From Rhytidiadelphus loreus (Eukaryota; Streptophyta; Bryopsida; Hypnales; Hylocomiaceae): a stretch of 64,000 bases of DNA. The notes beneath the pieces are model-generated. The model was not told the origin of the DNA, made no database searches, and saw nothing but the letters and a program-made list of their open reading frames with translations. A program made the translations under genes and the position numbers. Positions 23,560 to 35,425 of this stretch are shown here, one piece after another (the first letter of the stretch is position 1; each line of letters opens with the position of its first letter). Location: contig OX344761.1 in the NCBI GenBank assembly GCA_947034895.1, forward strand, positions 34,732,863-34,796,862, in the 5' to 3' direction.

Positions 23560-25260
23560 CTCCACTCTTAAAGGCCACAAGGGTTAAACGAAGCTCCCAA
23601 TTAAATATTCGATCTTTAATTCTTTATTCTCTTCTATCTTTAATCCTTTAATTTCTTTTCTTTTACACCATCTTTTATTTAATTCTTCTCTTCCAAATCG
23701 GCTTTTGCTCCAAACTGCAAGCTGAGGCACTATATATCCAACTTGGTCTTGAATCAGCATCAACTTGGCATAGCATTTATCTTTCCAATTTGGGCTGGCT
23801 CTTTCCAATTATTATCTTCTCTTTAATCAAGGGAACCAACAGTACTTCAAGCTTGAAGTACAGCTTGGCTTTGAATAACTCTCATCACAACAAAACTTAC
23901 AACTCTCACAGGCTAATTTGGATTTAATCTTTCTATCACTCATACTCACTTATCAGTCTAATACTTCACTAACTTGATTTAACTCATCTCCAAGACATTC
24001 AACAAATCACTCCAATTTGGATGTATAACAACTTAATACTACAATGACACACAAACACATCTCCAATTAGGCTGCATGCATAACTTCACCCTACACACAA
24101 TTTAACATTCAATCATGCAATACAAAACACACACCAATTAGGCTGCATGCATAACTTCACCCTACACACAGTTTAACATTCAATCATGCAATACAAAACA
24201 CACACCAATTCGGCTTTGAAAACAATATTATATTAATTTCGAATTGGTGAATAAATCACCGTTATAAATTTTACAATATATTCTCCCAACTAGGCTATCA
24301 TCAAATAATTTTCAAATTAATTCATATCACCAACTATGATTCATCAATTTCAACAGACCTGTAATATAAATTCCCACTAAGATAATTTCTCAACATTCTC
24401 ACTGATCTATCATCTAATTTCCATCACCTCACATATACTTCCAATTAGGATTTTCAACACTCAATTAATCTTCCATCACATCAGCCTAATTAACATTAAT
24501 TTATCTTTTCATTCCACAAACTCCAACTTGGTTTTCACCAATCTTCTCCGCTCCAACTACCCACTTGGTTTAATTTCTCAATCACCGCATCTTCACATTC
24601 TGCACATACATCGCCATGCACTGGCACACAAACAACCCCAACTAGGATACAGACTCATACACCAAACACTCCGATCTAACTTGGATCAACACATACATAA
24701 CTCCCAATTTAGAAATCACACACGCACACACATCAAACACAAGAAAACAAAGAAATACTCAGCACGATCGACTGGGATTCGCTGGACTTCACTCAACAGA
24801 CGGTAAAAAACACATGAAATCAAAAACAGCCTAAATAGGAACTAGGAAGACACACCAACCGCATCAACCAACTTGGAAATCAACTGACTCAACTAACAAC
24901 TTGGACTTCCGACTCAACTTGACATGCTTAACTCCCAAGTCAGAAATTTCACTTACTACCTATGACCTGACTCACTCCAACTAGGACTGAACCTCACCCA
25001 TCCAACTCGGCCATATACATTCACTAATACACTTCATGACCCGACTTGGATTACTCACTAGAATCACCTACATAATTCCCGACTAAGAAAACACTCACCA
25101 AACAACCATCATTCCTAATTGGATTTAAAATCTCCGAAACTCTACTGAACTTTACTCCAATTTGGTAAAAATATATACCAAAAAACCCCAAATTGGACAC
25201 CAACTTAGAAAAAGTATATCCAAAAACCAACAAAAACCACACAAAAATACACACACAAAT
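23560..25260. repeat. G-poor tract with a recurring AACTTGG-like motif
   Basis: On the plus strand this stretch is rich in A, C and T and poor in G. Most of the G present falls in variants of one short motif, AA(C/T)T(T/A/C)GG, often preceded by CC. Examples: 23735 CCAACTTGG, 24010 CCAATTTGG, 24287 CCAACTAGG, 24525 CCAACTTGG, 24634 CCAACTAGG, 24870 CCAACTTGG, 24978 CCAACTAGG, 25160 CCAATTTGG. Spacing is irregular, tens of bases. It contains no credible long frame. It corresponds closely to the insertion between the split right arm pieces of the surrounding element. Confidence 0.6.
24063..24204. repeat. 71-bp tandem duplication
   Basis: Two units begin at 24063 and 24134 with CCAATTAGGCTGCATGCATA and differ at about one position. 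A third start at 24205 diverges after CCAATT. Near-identity of the two units implies recent duplication. Confidence 0.9.
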
Positions 25261-25425
25261 TCAAAAATTCAGGCCAACTAGCTCATTTACAATACTTTAG
25301 GCAAGAATCTAAATGTTGTGGTTTTAAAAACAAGTCACAATTAGGTGATATCACTTTGTATCAAGTTTGTATCCAAAAAATTATGAAATAACTTCTATAC
25401 AACTAAAATGGAAACCGCTAGCATC

Positions 25426-27935
25426 TACCATTTGCTCAACACTCCAAGTCATCACTAAGTCAACTTAAGGTTGAAGCACCCAATGTTGCCTCCTTTTGTT
25501 TAGTGCCACCTATGAGATGACTTGAAACCATTACATCCAGTGTTTGTTTTTTTGTCGATTTGGTGCTCAAAAGCACCAAAAAATTTAGACTAGCACCAAG
25601 CTATAGGAAATTTTTAGTAAAATCTTGGATGAAATCGCCACATTGTGAATGAAAATAGAATTATAGATACGTAGTATCATATTTTCTATCTACTACGTGG
25701 ATGAATATTGAAGCTTGGAGCACCACCATAACATTTAATATCGTCACCTTGCCATTTCATGGAAAATGAAAAAAAACAAGTGATTACATCCTAAATTACT
25801 ATAATCTCTCAAGAACAACCAATGGGAGTTGAAGAGTTCTTTGAGACATCTAATGGGAGATGATTGAAGCATCTTTTGCTTCAAGAGTGGCCATGTAAGG
25901 GTGAACCTAGTGGCATAGATAGATACCCCTTTGCTTTCAACTTTGAAAATTCACAAAATATTACATGGTTGTCAAAAATTACAAAACAATTTGGTTTGAA
26001 TTTTTCTTGAGGTTGCTAACAAATACATCAAAAAGAAGGAATTTAACATAAGAAGATGGTAGAACGAAATAAAAGTAACAATTTGAGATGCAACTGCCTT
26101 TAACTTACGTCATGTTTGACAAAAGAAGAAGACAAGGGAAGTGTCAAAGTAGCAACCAAAGAATTGTTGCAAATGTACATACCATGGAGGGTAATTTTTC
26201 TTTTGTATTGTGCAGGGTTGGCTTGCAAAGCTATGGGCACTAAAGATTTCACATGTAGACTACCAATTTAGGTATAAGTGTTTCTTTAGTTTTGAGGAGC
26301 ACTTAGAACCGAGATAAGGAAGACAACAATTCGATAAGGAATCAATGAGGGATAAAGCAAAAACTTATTGACCTCATTAATGTTGCCCTTCATTCGTGAG
26401 ACATTTTTACTTAAGACTGGCAAAATTTAAGGGCTTATTCATTTTGGACAATTTCACATTTGTAATAGAATATCGCCTTTCTAAAGTCATATTTCTATAA
26501 ACCCAAATCTTCAATCAAATCAATACACAACAAGATATACAAAGGTTAAAACCTAAAAGAAGGAACAACAAATATTGTCTTCTCATGTTGGTGTTTTCAT
26601 CACCTTCAATATGAGTATTGTGTTATTGATAATTCAATGGAATGAAGTTTATTAATATTCTACACAGAATGTACTTTGAAGATTGATAAAGGAATGAAAT
26701 TATCAATCTTCAATCAAGAATCGGAATTATATTAAAAGAAATTCAAAATGGTTCTAGAAAAATACAAAATTAAATCTTGAACAAATATTTATCTATGAAC
26801 CTTTAAAGCCTCTTATTCCATAACTCCAATGCTTGATTTGATTGAAGAGTTAAGTTTCTAAAACTATAATTGGTTTAATATTAGTGAAATTTATTCCATT
26901 AATTTATCAATGGTACTCATTTCCTAAAGTGAAATAAAAAACACAAAATGTAATTTGACACCAACCAATATTCATCCCTATATCTCTAGTTTGTAAATTC
27001 AATGATTGATGTGATTGAAGATTTGAATTTGTAGAAATACTATTATTTTGTATGAGTAGAAAAATCATTAAATATTCAAATACACACTACTTTAGGGTTA
27101 TAACAAGAAACATTTGTACTCTTTTATATCCCCTTCTTCTTTGAAAGGTGGTTTGGCTATGAATTTTCTTTATAGCTACATTAGGCCTTAACATTAGTTT
27201 GTTACAATGGGATCTCCTAGACTATGCATTCTTCAATAACTTTCTTGGTCGCATTGGAAAGCTCTTTGCCAAGAAGGGTGCACAAAGTTTGTTTCATAGC
27301 ATTTGTAGACCTACGGTGTGAAAAATTTTGAATTTTGAATTTTTTATGAATTAAATAATTAGAAAATTACTTTTATTTTGGCTTGTGACAACCACACACG
27401 GCACACTAGTATTCATGGAATGTGCAATTGCAGAATTGTCATTAGCAGGTTATAAGTTGAAATTGGTTTTGGTAACCAAAACATACCCAACACTTTCACT
27501 TCACTTAGAGATGTACCTTACCTTATCTTTGGTCCAGAGTCAAATCATGCAACAAGCGAAGAGAAATTGATTGTGAAAATCATGCAACACAAGTGAAGGG
27601 AAATCGATTGTGAAAATAATTGCTCAAACGAATGATACAATTCACATCAGCTGATGTATGTGATCCAAGCTGCTACACCAAAAAGACTGATCTCTAACTA
27701 AAGACCTGAAAACTGAATTCGGTCTTAAAAAAATGTTCCCCCAAAAGGTTATGATCATGCAGACTGTTGACGACTTTCTTTCTCTGAGAGGTGGCGAGAG
27801 AGGAAGCCAAAATTTCGCTTCACTACATTATTTCTGCCTGCCTGCTAATTGAATTGAATTCCATCAGTAGATAGAGTGAACAATTGTTGAAATGAAAGGT
27901 CAGAAAAGATCGATCTCACTGAGAGTGTCTGTCTG
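25426..27935. other. AT-rich gene-free DNA upstream of the GH5 3' end
   Basis: No coding sequence is recognised. It contains dispersed repeat sequence: 25920-26020 (inverted relative of 8440-8590) and 27240-27400 (relative of the hairpin at 22694-22866, sharing GGAAAGCTCT and GACCTACG.TGTGAAA). The last 200-300 bases are probably the 3' untranslated region of the hydrolase. Confidence 0.45.
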
Positions 27936-30900
27936 TTATGGCCACCCATTATCTGATGGAGATTGGAGGTACCCTTGCTGCACCGATTGCTTGAAGGACC
28001 ACCGGTTGAGCTGGTTTTGGTAACACCAATACGCCCACCCAAACGTTGCTTGCCCGAAAACCTCCAACTGAGCTGCTCCAAACCTCTGGTAATCAGTTTG
28101 GGAGGCGCCCTCCACTTCCCACTCGTTAGTCCACTCACCTGCACAACAAGCAGCGAGAGAGAGGGTCAATTAGAATGGTAACATAGGTTTTAGTAAATTA
28201 ATCCACATGAAGATGAAGAGAAGAAAGACTGTATTGGGATAATTCAACAATCGGAGTGACATAGACAGGGATTGAATGCTACTCTTGGTGTCTCCAATTT
28301 GGAAGTAGACTGTGAAGTAGGCAAGGAAGTCTCAAATTGAAACAAGAGGAAGAATTACTCTAAAACTTCCTAACATGTCCAACATGGATGAAGATCAAGA
28401 TTGTTGCCAATAGGTTCACTAACTAAAACTCAATTGAAACCTTTGGTGACTCCTTTCAAAGGTAGTCTAGGACATGAACTTGTATTCAATAGTCAACCAA
28501 CTCAATACTCAGCCAAATGCAGCATTGATATGCATGCAATTTGCATAAATATCAAATTTACTCTATGCATATGGATGACTTGTATCTTGCAAACATTCCA
28601 GAATCCTTGATATCAAGCCACATGAAACTAGCCAAAGTCTCATTCTCGCTCACTCTTCAATTTGTTTCATTTGTGGACTGATTGGAGCTATCTAAGACAC
28701 CTCAAGAGAGCAAAGAAGAGACAACAAATGGCAAGGTTGATATCTCAATGCTCTAAATCAAAACTCACCGACGAAAAGGAGGGCATTCCCGGCTGTGTTC
28801 AACTTTTGCAAGAGACTATGCCGGTCGTTGTTAATGAAGTCAATGTTCCATTGTGCCGTAGTCTTGTCAAAGAGATTAGCATTGAAAAGGTTGTAGAAAT
28901 GAACATCAAGAACAACATTATCTGCTGGTAAGGTGTTCACAAGCTCTGCAAAATCGCCTCCAATGCGTTGGCACATAATGACATAGGCAGATGAAGTGTG
29001 CTTCCGAATGACATTGTATCCCCACTTGTAGTAATATTCCAAGACATTGAAGGGAACCTGTGTTACGCCCGGCTCATTCAATAGTTCAATTCCAAGTAAA
29101 GCTTGGTCATTGGCATACCTTCATATGGAAGCCCACAAAAATCATTTGATTTGTTACAAACCTCATCCACAAATCTTCCAAAGAACCTTCCCATGATCCA
29201 ACATCAACCTAGATAGTCATCCTAAGAGTATTTCACTTCACAAGACCCTTAACACCAAAGCTTGAGTTAGTTACATTTTAGGATTAGAGCTTTTGCATAA
29301 TTATGGTATCCAAATGACACATTCTTTGGTGCATTGGAATTTTATTTGATCCACTAACAAGACAAATATAATAATGGTAACTATACTCATATACTTATAG
29401 CCTTAGCTTTGTGGCTTTGACTTCAACACACTAATGAGGTGGTCATGAGTTCAAACCCAAACATAGGCAAGGTGCTTACCACCATAGTCCACCCCAACTA
29501 CAATGAGGGGTCAAATGACCATGTCATCATATGGGAACCTAAGAAATTTTTCAAGGGAAGGAACAAGTTCTTTACAGGATCTACCTCCCAACAAAGGTAT
29601 TAAGAATGAAATTCACCATCTGAAACCACATGTGAGGCTTAGATAGTTGACCCATCCCATTAAACAAACACTTCATTCACGCCAGTCTTCCAGATCAGAG
29701 TTAAGCTTTGCTCAGCCCTTAAAGAGTGTCACTATATTACATCAGAGAGGCCATTCAATCAGAACATGGACTTGGAGTACGGGCGGAAAATAGCACCTGG
29801 CAGCAAGAAAGTCTATGGTCATGATCGACTGCATCAAGTAGTTTGTTCCTCCTTGCTGGGCCCAAGCAGCAACACCATCACGTGAAGAGCTGTGTTCTTG
29901 CCCATTCTGTGAGCCCGGGGCGGCGTGGAAGTCTATGATGACCTTTATCCCATGAGCACTGCCACACAAATTGTACGATAATGAACCTAGTCGTCCTTCC
30001 GAAGACAAGGAGATAATTCTTTTCAATCACTAGTAGAAAACAGTGTCCGAATCGGCAAATATTGTTCCAATCGACTCGTCTGATGAATTGACATGTTTTG
30101 CTGAGACAATTGAGTCGATTCAGATGTGCTGGTTCGGACGTTTTAATGTCATGCACAAGATAGATAAGATAAGATAGATAAACCTCACATCATCTTCTGG
30201 CATAGGGAACTAAGTGAATAGTTTGAGTTCATACTTGGCCCACAGAAATGCATTGTCAAGAGCTTGGAGGGATCCAGAAACATAGGGCGCTGGAGGATCC
30301 GGATCGGATGCTATCCACCAGCCAACTGGAATGCGCACAGTATTTATACCATTGTTGGCAAGGAACGAAAAATCACTCTCTTGGATGAATGATTCTCTGT
30401 GTTTCTACAAGAATATCAAGGCTTGAATACTTCATTAGTCTCACGTCACGAGAAAAAAAATTCAGCACTAATGCCCAATCCTGACCCCTTGGTCTTCTGA
30501 AGAAAATTGATCTTCCAAATAATCAGAGCACCATCACTTTAATGTGAATAAATATCTAGCTGCTTGAAACAATTGGAAAAGAAGATCCATGAATCCGACT
30601 ATGATGCAGTATTAATTTGTCATTTGTCATGGTGAAACGGCTTACAAATCACCCACCTTAAAAACATCGGCGGCTGATGAACCCCAGCCGTTCGCAAGTT
30701 GATACTCGCCACCCAAGGCAGTGTTGACTTTCATGATGAATGTAGCGTCATTGTTATCCCACCCGGGTTCCGCATCAAAGTCTGCAGTAAGCTGGTTAAC
30801 ATCCTTTGCCTGCAGGTTTACAAACCCGTTACTGTTAAAGAGGGTACGCATGTGCACTGCGTGTTCTTACATACCTTCAACTAGATGCACTTAAGAATGG

Positions 30901-33536
30901 AAACAAATAAATTGATCAACTGCAAAAGGTTTGAGTTCAGAAGACATCAAGGATGAGGCAATCGAATTGTATATAAGTAGTTGCTAAGTATCATATGGCC
31001 GTGTTTCAGTGTCTTTGAAATGAATTATTCTGGGCTGTAAGTGTACCTGGAGATACATGCCGTTGCTAGCTTGAATGTGAACTTGAGAAGGGGTGTCTTG
31101 GTTGCGAATGATCTTAAATGTCTCCCAATAGGATGGACTCGGTGCAGTTGCCAGCACGCCGTCGCCCCCTCCTTTGATGGCTGACACAAACATATTGTTG
31201 AAAGCTCGCAATTGATACACTCCTGCAGATACTCGCCATATCTGCTTAACAAGTTGAATTCGTGCAGCTCAGATGAGAGCATACAGAGAAGACTCAGGAC
31301 TATGCCCATTGCTGATCCCTCCGCTTTTTTTCCTCTAAAATTGCAACAAAGACATGCTTTAGAATCCACAAAACTAGTGCCGATTGCCCCATTTTGGCAA
31401 AGTTCACATCCCCAGGGTTCCATTGTAGTATCAGTCATCTGAATGATAAAACAAGAGACCCTCGCTGTGAATTGGATGGGCTGATTCAAGGCTAAGAGGC
31501 AGAGAATTTTAGGACCCACCCTGAATGTTTCCCACAAAGAAACTGATGCTCTGTTCACAACCACCTGCTCTCCTCCCCCTCCTTCAGCTGACAAAAAAGT
31601 TCCTTTGGAAGAAGACTGCAACGTGATTTGAGCTCCATCCTGGTTTCATCAATCAAGTGTCATATTTGTCACTGGGAATTCGGAGGTTTGAAACACTGCA
31701 TAAGGTAGAGGATAGTGTTAAACAGTGAGGCACCTAATTCCGTCTCCTACACTCACCGATGTTCCCAACAGCAGCTCATCTACCATACGTTAATTTGGTT
31801 TATTAGAAAGTGGATGTAAGCATGACTTGGCTGATTGGCTATGGCTACTGATGTTCTGAGGGACATGGAAATGCTTACTTACTACATGTCACTTCAAGTG
31901 GTCTCCAAGCTCCCACCTTGGAATTACTTAAGAAACTCATACATAGCGATAGAAATTTGATCTCAGAAGATTTACCTCTTAATTGTACCCAAAGATCTCT
32001 AGTACGCTACACAATTCCCAAAAGTCAAACTCGTTCATGCTAGGTTGAAGTGACGAAGATAGTGTCCTCTCTTAGTTCCTGCAAAGCCATACCCGGACGG
32101 GAAGCTCTGATATTGCAACCATACCTACTTCGAGTAATATGCATCCAAGGCGCTGTCTGCAGAATCGTCTGCAGGGTACAGGAAAACTGACCATACAGAA
32201 AAAAGTACTGAGCGAAAAGGGAAGTGCTTCTCACGAGAAGATCACCGTCAGGTATGTCGTCAAATAACTCGGGCTTGATCCACTTCTCTATAACGAGCCA
32301 ACCCCCAAGGTTCACAGCTCGCACTTTACGTATGTCGAGAAGAGTCCTCCCTGACTGAAGAGCTGCCACTCCACCAGCAACAAATGTCCTCTTGTACGCA
32401 CCATCAACCGATCTTTCGTCTGACTGGCCATGGTGGTGAAGCTGCTCTCAAAAAACATGACAAAAGTTTCCACTTCAATCAAATCATTTGGTGGCAAGGG
32501 GATTGTAATGCCATATAGCACCCAATTAACATGAAAGAATTAACACAGCTCTCAAGATGAGGAGCATTCAACATTCTGTGTGAAAGGAAAACATACGACA
32601 AAGAAGGAAGTCATTGCATAGAAAGGTTGCCATAGCAAATCCATGAAAACCAAGTCCCCAGAATGGCCACTTGTTTCCTGCTTTCTGAGAACAGAATTGG
32701 TGAACTATCCCAACCCAATTCAACCCTATATTCAAATTTCTAAACGGTTACATATTTCTGAGCTCCGAAACCAAAAGCTTATGTCCAAAAATGCTGAACA
32801 TTAATTACGAGCCTCCCCAAACGCTACCCGACTCTTTCTGCCAGAGGAGAACCCCGCTTAATAAACACTCTAGACAACTCTCATCTTAGGTTCTCGCTTC
32901 ATTGAAATAGCAAAATGCATCATAGAGAAGCGATAGGCCATTCAAAATTCTGTCGTCGTCAATCGTGGCATTAAATTGCGAAGATCAATACATCCACACC
33001 AGTTCTCCCTACTATTTTCACTATCAGAGCAGGGTTTACAATCTTGCAAACTGATGAAGGAAATGAAAGGAAGGAAAATGCCAATTCTGAACAAGTATAA
33101 GTTCATGCCTAAAGCACTCTAAAGGAAAAAGAATGCACTCTCCACGTACACTAGCATCTCGTGAATATTGTGTATTTACGAGGCATCATTCTCGTACTAG
33201 CTACTGCTTTCAAAACAACAGGCTACACAAACGGAAAAAGCAAAAACTCCACCAAGTAGCCATTCGCTCTAAGTCACTTGCCCATCCTGCATTACGAACG
33301 ACATCACGGACAGTCTGACGTACATCGCATTAAAACCACCCTAACACCCAAAACTCTAGTAAACAATGCAACATTCCGACCACCCCGCGGAGTGCCGACT
33401 TCCTCAAGCAGACAGATTTGAAACAAAAGCACTGAAACAAATAAGCCCCCGACCCTCAGCATGCCTCTCCACTTACCAGAGCCACAACCAAGCCCAGCGC
33501 CGCATAAACGCGAACCAGCTGCATCAAGGCCGCCAT
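27936..33536 (-). CDS. Secreted GH5 glycoside hydrolase with fascin-like insert (exo-1,3-beta-glucanase type)
   Basis: Nine exons join in phase: 33536-33477, 32441-32235, 31639-31520, 31241-31047, 30809-30657, 30404-30235, 29958-29797, 29118-28769, 28138-27936, giving 539 residues. Residues 1-20 form a signal peptide (hydrophobic VYAALGLVVAL); 33536 is the first ATG in its frame. Exon 2 carries the start of the GH5 barrel (VNLGGWLVIEKWIKPELF). Residues 90-245 are a fascin-like beta-trefoil (SSSKGTFLSAEGGGG, FNNMFVSAIKGGGDG, two WETF repeats). The barrel resumes with GINTVRIPVGWW and VIIDFHAAPGSQNG. The acid/base is E371 in ELLNEP and the nucleophile E474 in FVGEW. GH5 enzymes of this plant group act on beta-glucans of the wall by a retaining mechanism; the exact substrate is not known. 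The frame ends at TAA 27938-27936. The gene looks intact and complete. Confidence 0.93.
29395..29560 (+). mobile_element. Possible SINE-like insertion in a GH5 intron
   Basis: Inside the intron between exons 29958-29797 and 29118-28769 lies GAGTTCAAACCC at about 29447, a good fit to a tRNA-type internal promoter box B. A weaker box-A-like CTTTGTGGCTTTGAC lies about 40 bases before it. The tail is not clearly defined and no target duplication was found, so this is tentative. Confidence 0.3.
31710..32050 (-). repeat. Intron-dwelling repeat, copy 4 (GH5 second intron)
   Basis: Shares GTCTCCTA, GTTCCCAACAGCA, CTCATCTA, GGAATTACTTAAGAAACTCATACAT-like sequence and a GAAGTGACG-type end with the copies in the receptor and sigma genes. 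All four have the same orientation and all lie in introns of minus-strand genes. Confidence 0.6.
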
Positions 33537-34399
33537 AGCCGCTGGGCTCGATCCAATCAATCCGACAAAGTCAACCTTCTGGACAAGCCAAAGCTCCGCA
33601 CCACTCCTCCCAACGAGCTTCAACACTGAGGCCACGACGAAGACGAGGAAGAAGAAGTCCAACGAACGAGAACAAGGCAGCGAGCTGCGGAGCTAGCATA
33701 GACATGCATTCATTAAGTTACCAATGACACCGCCAAAATTAAATTAAAGCTTCTCCCTTTTTCTGCAAGTTAAGCCCGGTCAGTCATGCAATGATGGTGC
33801 AGCAACATGGAAGGGGAGCGAGTGCTGCACATTGGCTGCAATGAAGAGGAAGACTGGAAGAGTGCTCACAGGCAGACTGAGAGTGGTACGATGTCAGACA
33901 GAGAGAGAGAGAGAGTTGAAGCTATCTAGAAAACGCTTGCATTGCAACTATGATCAATTTAATGACGTACTCGATCTCCTTCCATCTGGTGTGCGTTACA
34001 CTGATGGAGATCATCAGACTGCGCGTGGCATCATAATTGAAGAGCTTGGCATCATTTATACTTGTGACCTTGGATTGGATTGGATTTCACTCATTTCAGG
34101 GACGTTGAGGGGAGAGGACTGCTGCATGTATTCTAGCTAGGAAGGAAAGGTCAGTATAATACAAGACTAAAGATGTGTCCATTATTTGTGGGTGGTAGTT
34201 GAGCTTCGAGTTTGGGAATCTCAAGTTCTCAACTTCCTCGCTATGGCCGGCTAATCATTGGACCTCCCAAAGATCCCTGTTTGGAGTGAGTCCTGTTTCG
34301 GAGCTTGGAGATTCCTTTCAATCTGTAGCCCATCTCCGAAAAAAGTGCATGATCGAACTAGGAAATCAAACTCAATTTTTGGTAGAAGAATAGGAACTT
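33537..34399. other. 5' flank of the GH5 gene
   Basis: The 33537-33720 part is GC-richer and is probably the leader of the hydrolase transcript. A GA repeat (GAGAGAGAGAGAGAG at about 33900) lies upstream, a common feature of plant promoter regions. A 102-codon plus-strand frame at 33832-34140 crosses this repeat and shows no domain, so I do not call it a gene. Confidence 0.4.
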
Positions 34400-35033
34400 T
34401 ACTCCCTTTCAGCACCAAGGCCTTTATTTCATCATTTACCACTCATCCACTCCAAACTGCCACTGAAAAGCTTTTGAAAAATTGCTTTTTTTGCAAATCT
34501 AATTGTAAGATCTTGGACTATACTACTGTCCGGGTCTATCAGGATAGGCATTCTGTATTGAATAATTATTTCATCTGCCCAAACTATGAATATTTTGTCA
34601 ATATTTTGCAATATTATTATTTTTTGTCTACAAAAAGCATGCTTTTGCAAGATAAATATTCAAAAAATTTAGTATTCATTTTTAAAATTATTTAGTGTTG
34701 GCTTTGATAGTCAAGTCCGGTAGTTCAAATGGAATGAATCAAAGCATTTTTATGTAGACAAAAGTATTTTCTATGAGAAATAATTTTTTTGAAATGGGAA
34801 TTTTTGTGATTTTTTTGTACTATACACAATACACTACTTTTGGAACTCAAGGTGGCACAACTTTTGCTCTTGGATACCAATTGAAATTATATAAAAATAT
34901 ATATATTCATAGAAAGATAATATGGTTTCCTATCTTCAAAAAAAGTTTCAAAAAATCACATCAAAGATTGAGATCATTGGAACTTGCCCAAACCATCAAG
35001 TGTCCCCCAATAGAACACTCAGGACTTTAGTGG
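34400..35033. mobile_element. TTAA-flanked element, shortened copy
   Basis: The left part (CACCAAGGCCTTT, then TGCAAATCTAATTGTAAGATCTTG) matches the left part of the copy at 41622-43172. The right part ends ACTTTAGTGG followed by TTAA at 35034-35037. It is about 630 bp against about 1.55 kb, so it is internally deleted. The left border is approximate. Confidence 0.5.
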
Positions 35034-35189
35034 TTAAAAGCAAGGTGATGTAAGAGTTTGTTTGTTTGAAGCTCGTACAACATTAACAACCTTGTAGATA
35101 CAAAAACTATGACAATAGATTAAAATTTTAAAATCCTTTATATGGTATGCTCACTAGTAGAAATATGGTCCGCATATACTAAGTTTTAA

Positions 35190-35425
35190 CCCCTAAATGC
35201 CCAAGGCACCAAATTTTGGTGTTGACAATACTTTGAAGTTAACCCCTAAATGCCCAAATTAAGTTTTGGGGCAACATACCGATTTTGGGCAACTCATTAC
35301 GAATGGAGTTTTTATTTTTATTTTTTGGAATTTTCACACAACATATGCCCAAGGAGTAGCTTTAAGACCCAATAATTTTCATAACTTTTGACTACATGGT
35401 TTTTAAGTTACTATATGATATGTTG
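35190..35425. mobile_element. Fragment of a TTAA-flanked element
   Basis: TTAA at 35186-35189 is followed by CCCCTAAATGCCCAA. A second TTAACCCCTAAATGCCCAA follows about 50 bases later. The next 200 bases match the reverse complement of 59040-59231 (shared CAACTCATTACGAATGGAG-like and GGAGTAGCTTTAAGACCCAA-like blocks). Only one end was identified. Confidence 0.5.

Larger units (their letters stand above)
20973..25425. mobile_element. Long-inverted-repeat element split by a later insertion
   Basis: The left arm, about 20973-21235, is continuous. Its reverse complement appears in two pieces on the right: about 23255-23380 (shared ACAACCTCCATAGATGA) and about 25290-25425 (shared CACCTAATTGTGACTTG and TTTTTAAAACCA). 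About 1.9 kb lies between the two right-hand pieces and is absent from the left arm, so it was inserted later or the arm was broken. No transposase frame is seen. Exact outer ends were not resolved. Confidence 0.55.

Noticed and set aside
24063..24204. CRISPR-like or satellite array
   Set aside because: There are only two adjacent 71-bp copies with no spacers, in nuclear plant DNA; it is a simple tandem duplication.
33832..34140. 102-codon plus-strand frame near the hydrolase promoter
   Set aside because: It runs through a GA microsatellite, has no domain and lies in the expected promoter region; chance is the simpler explanation.
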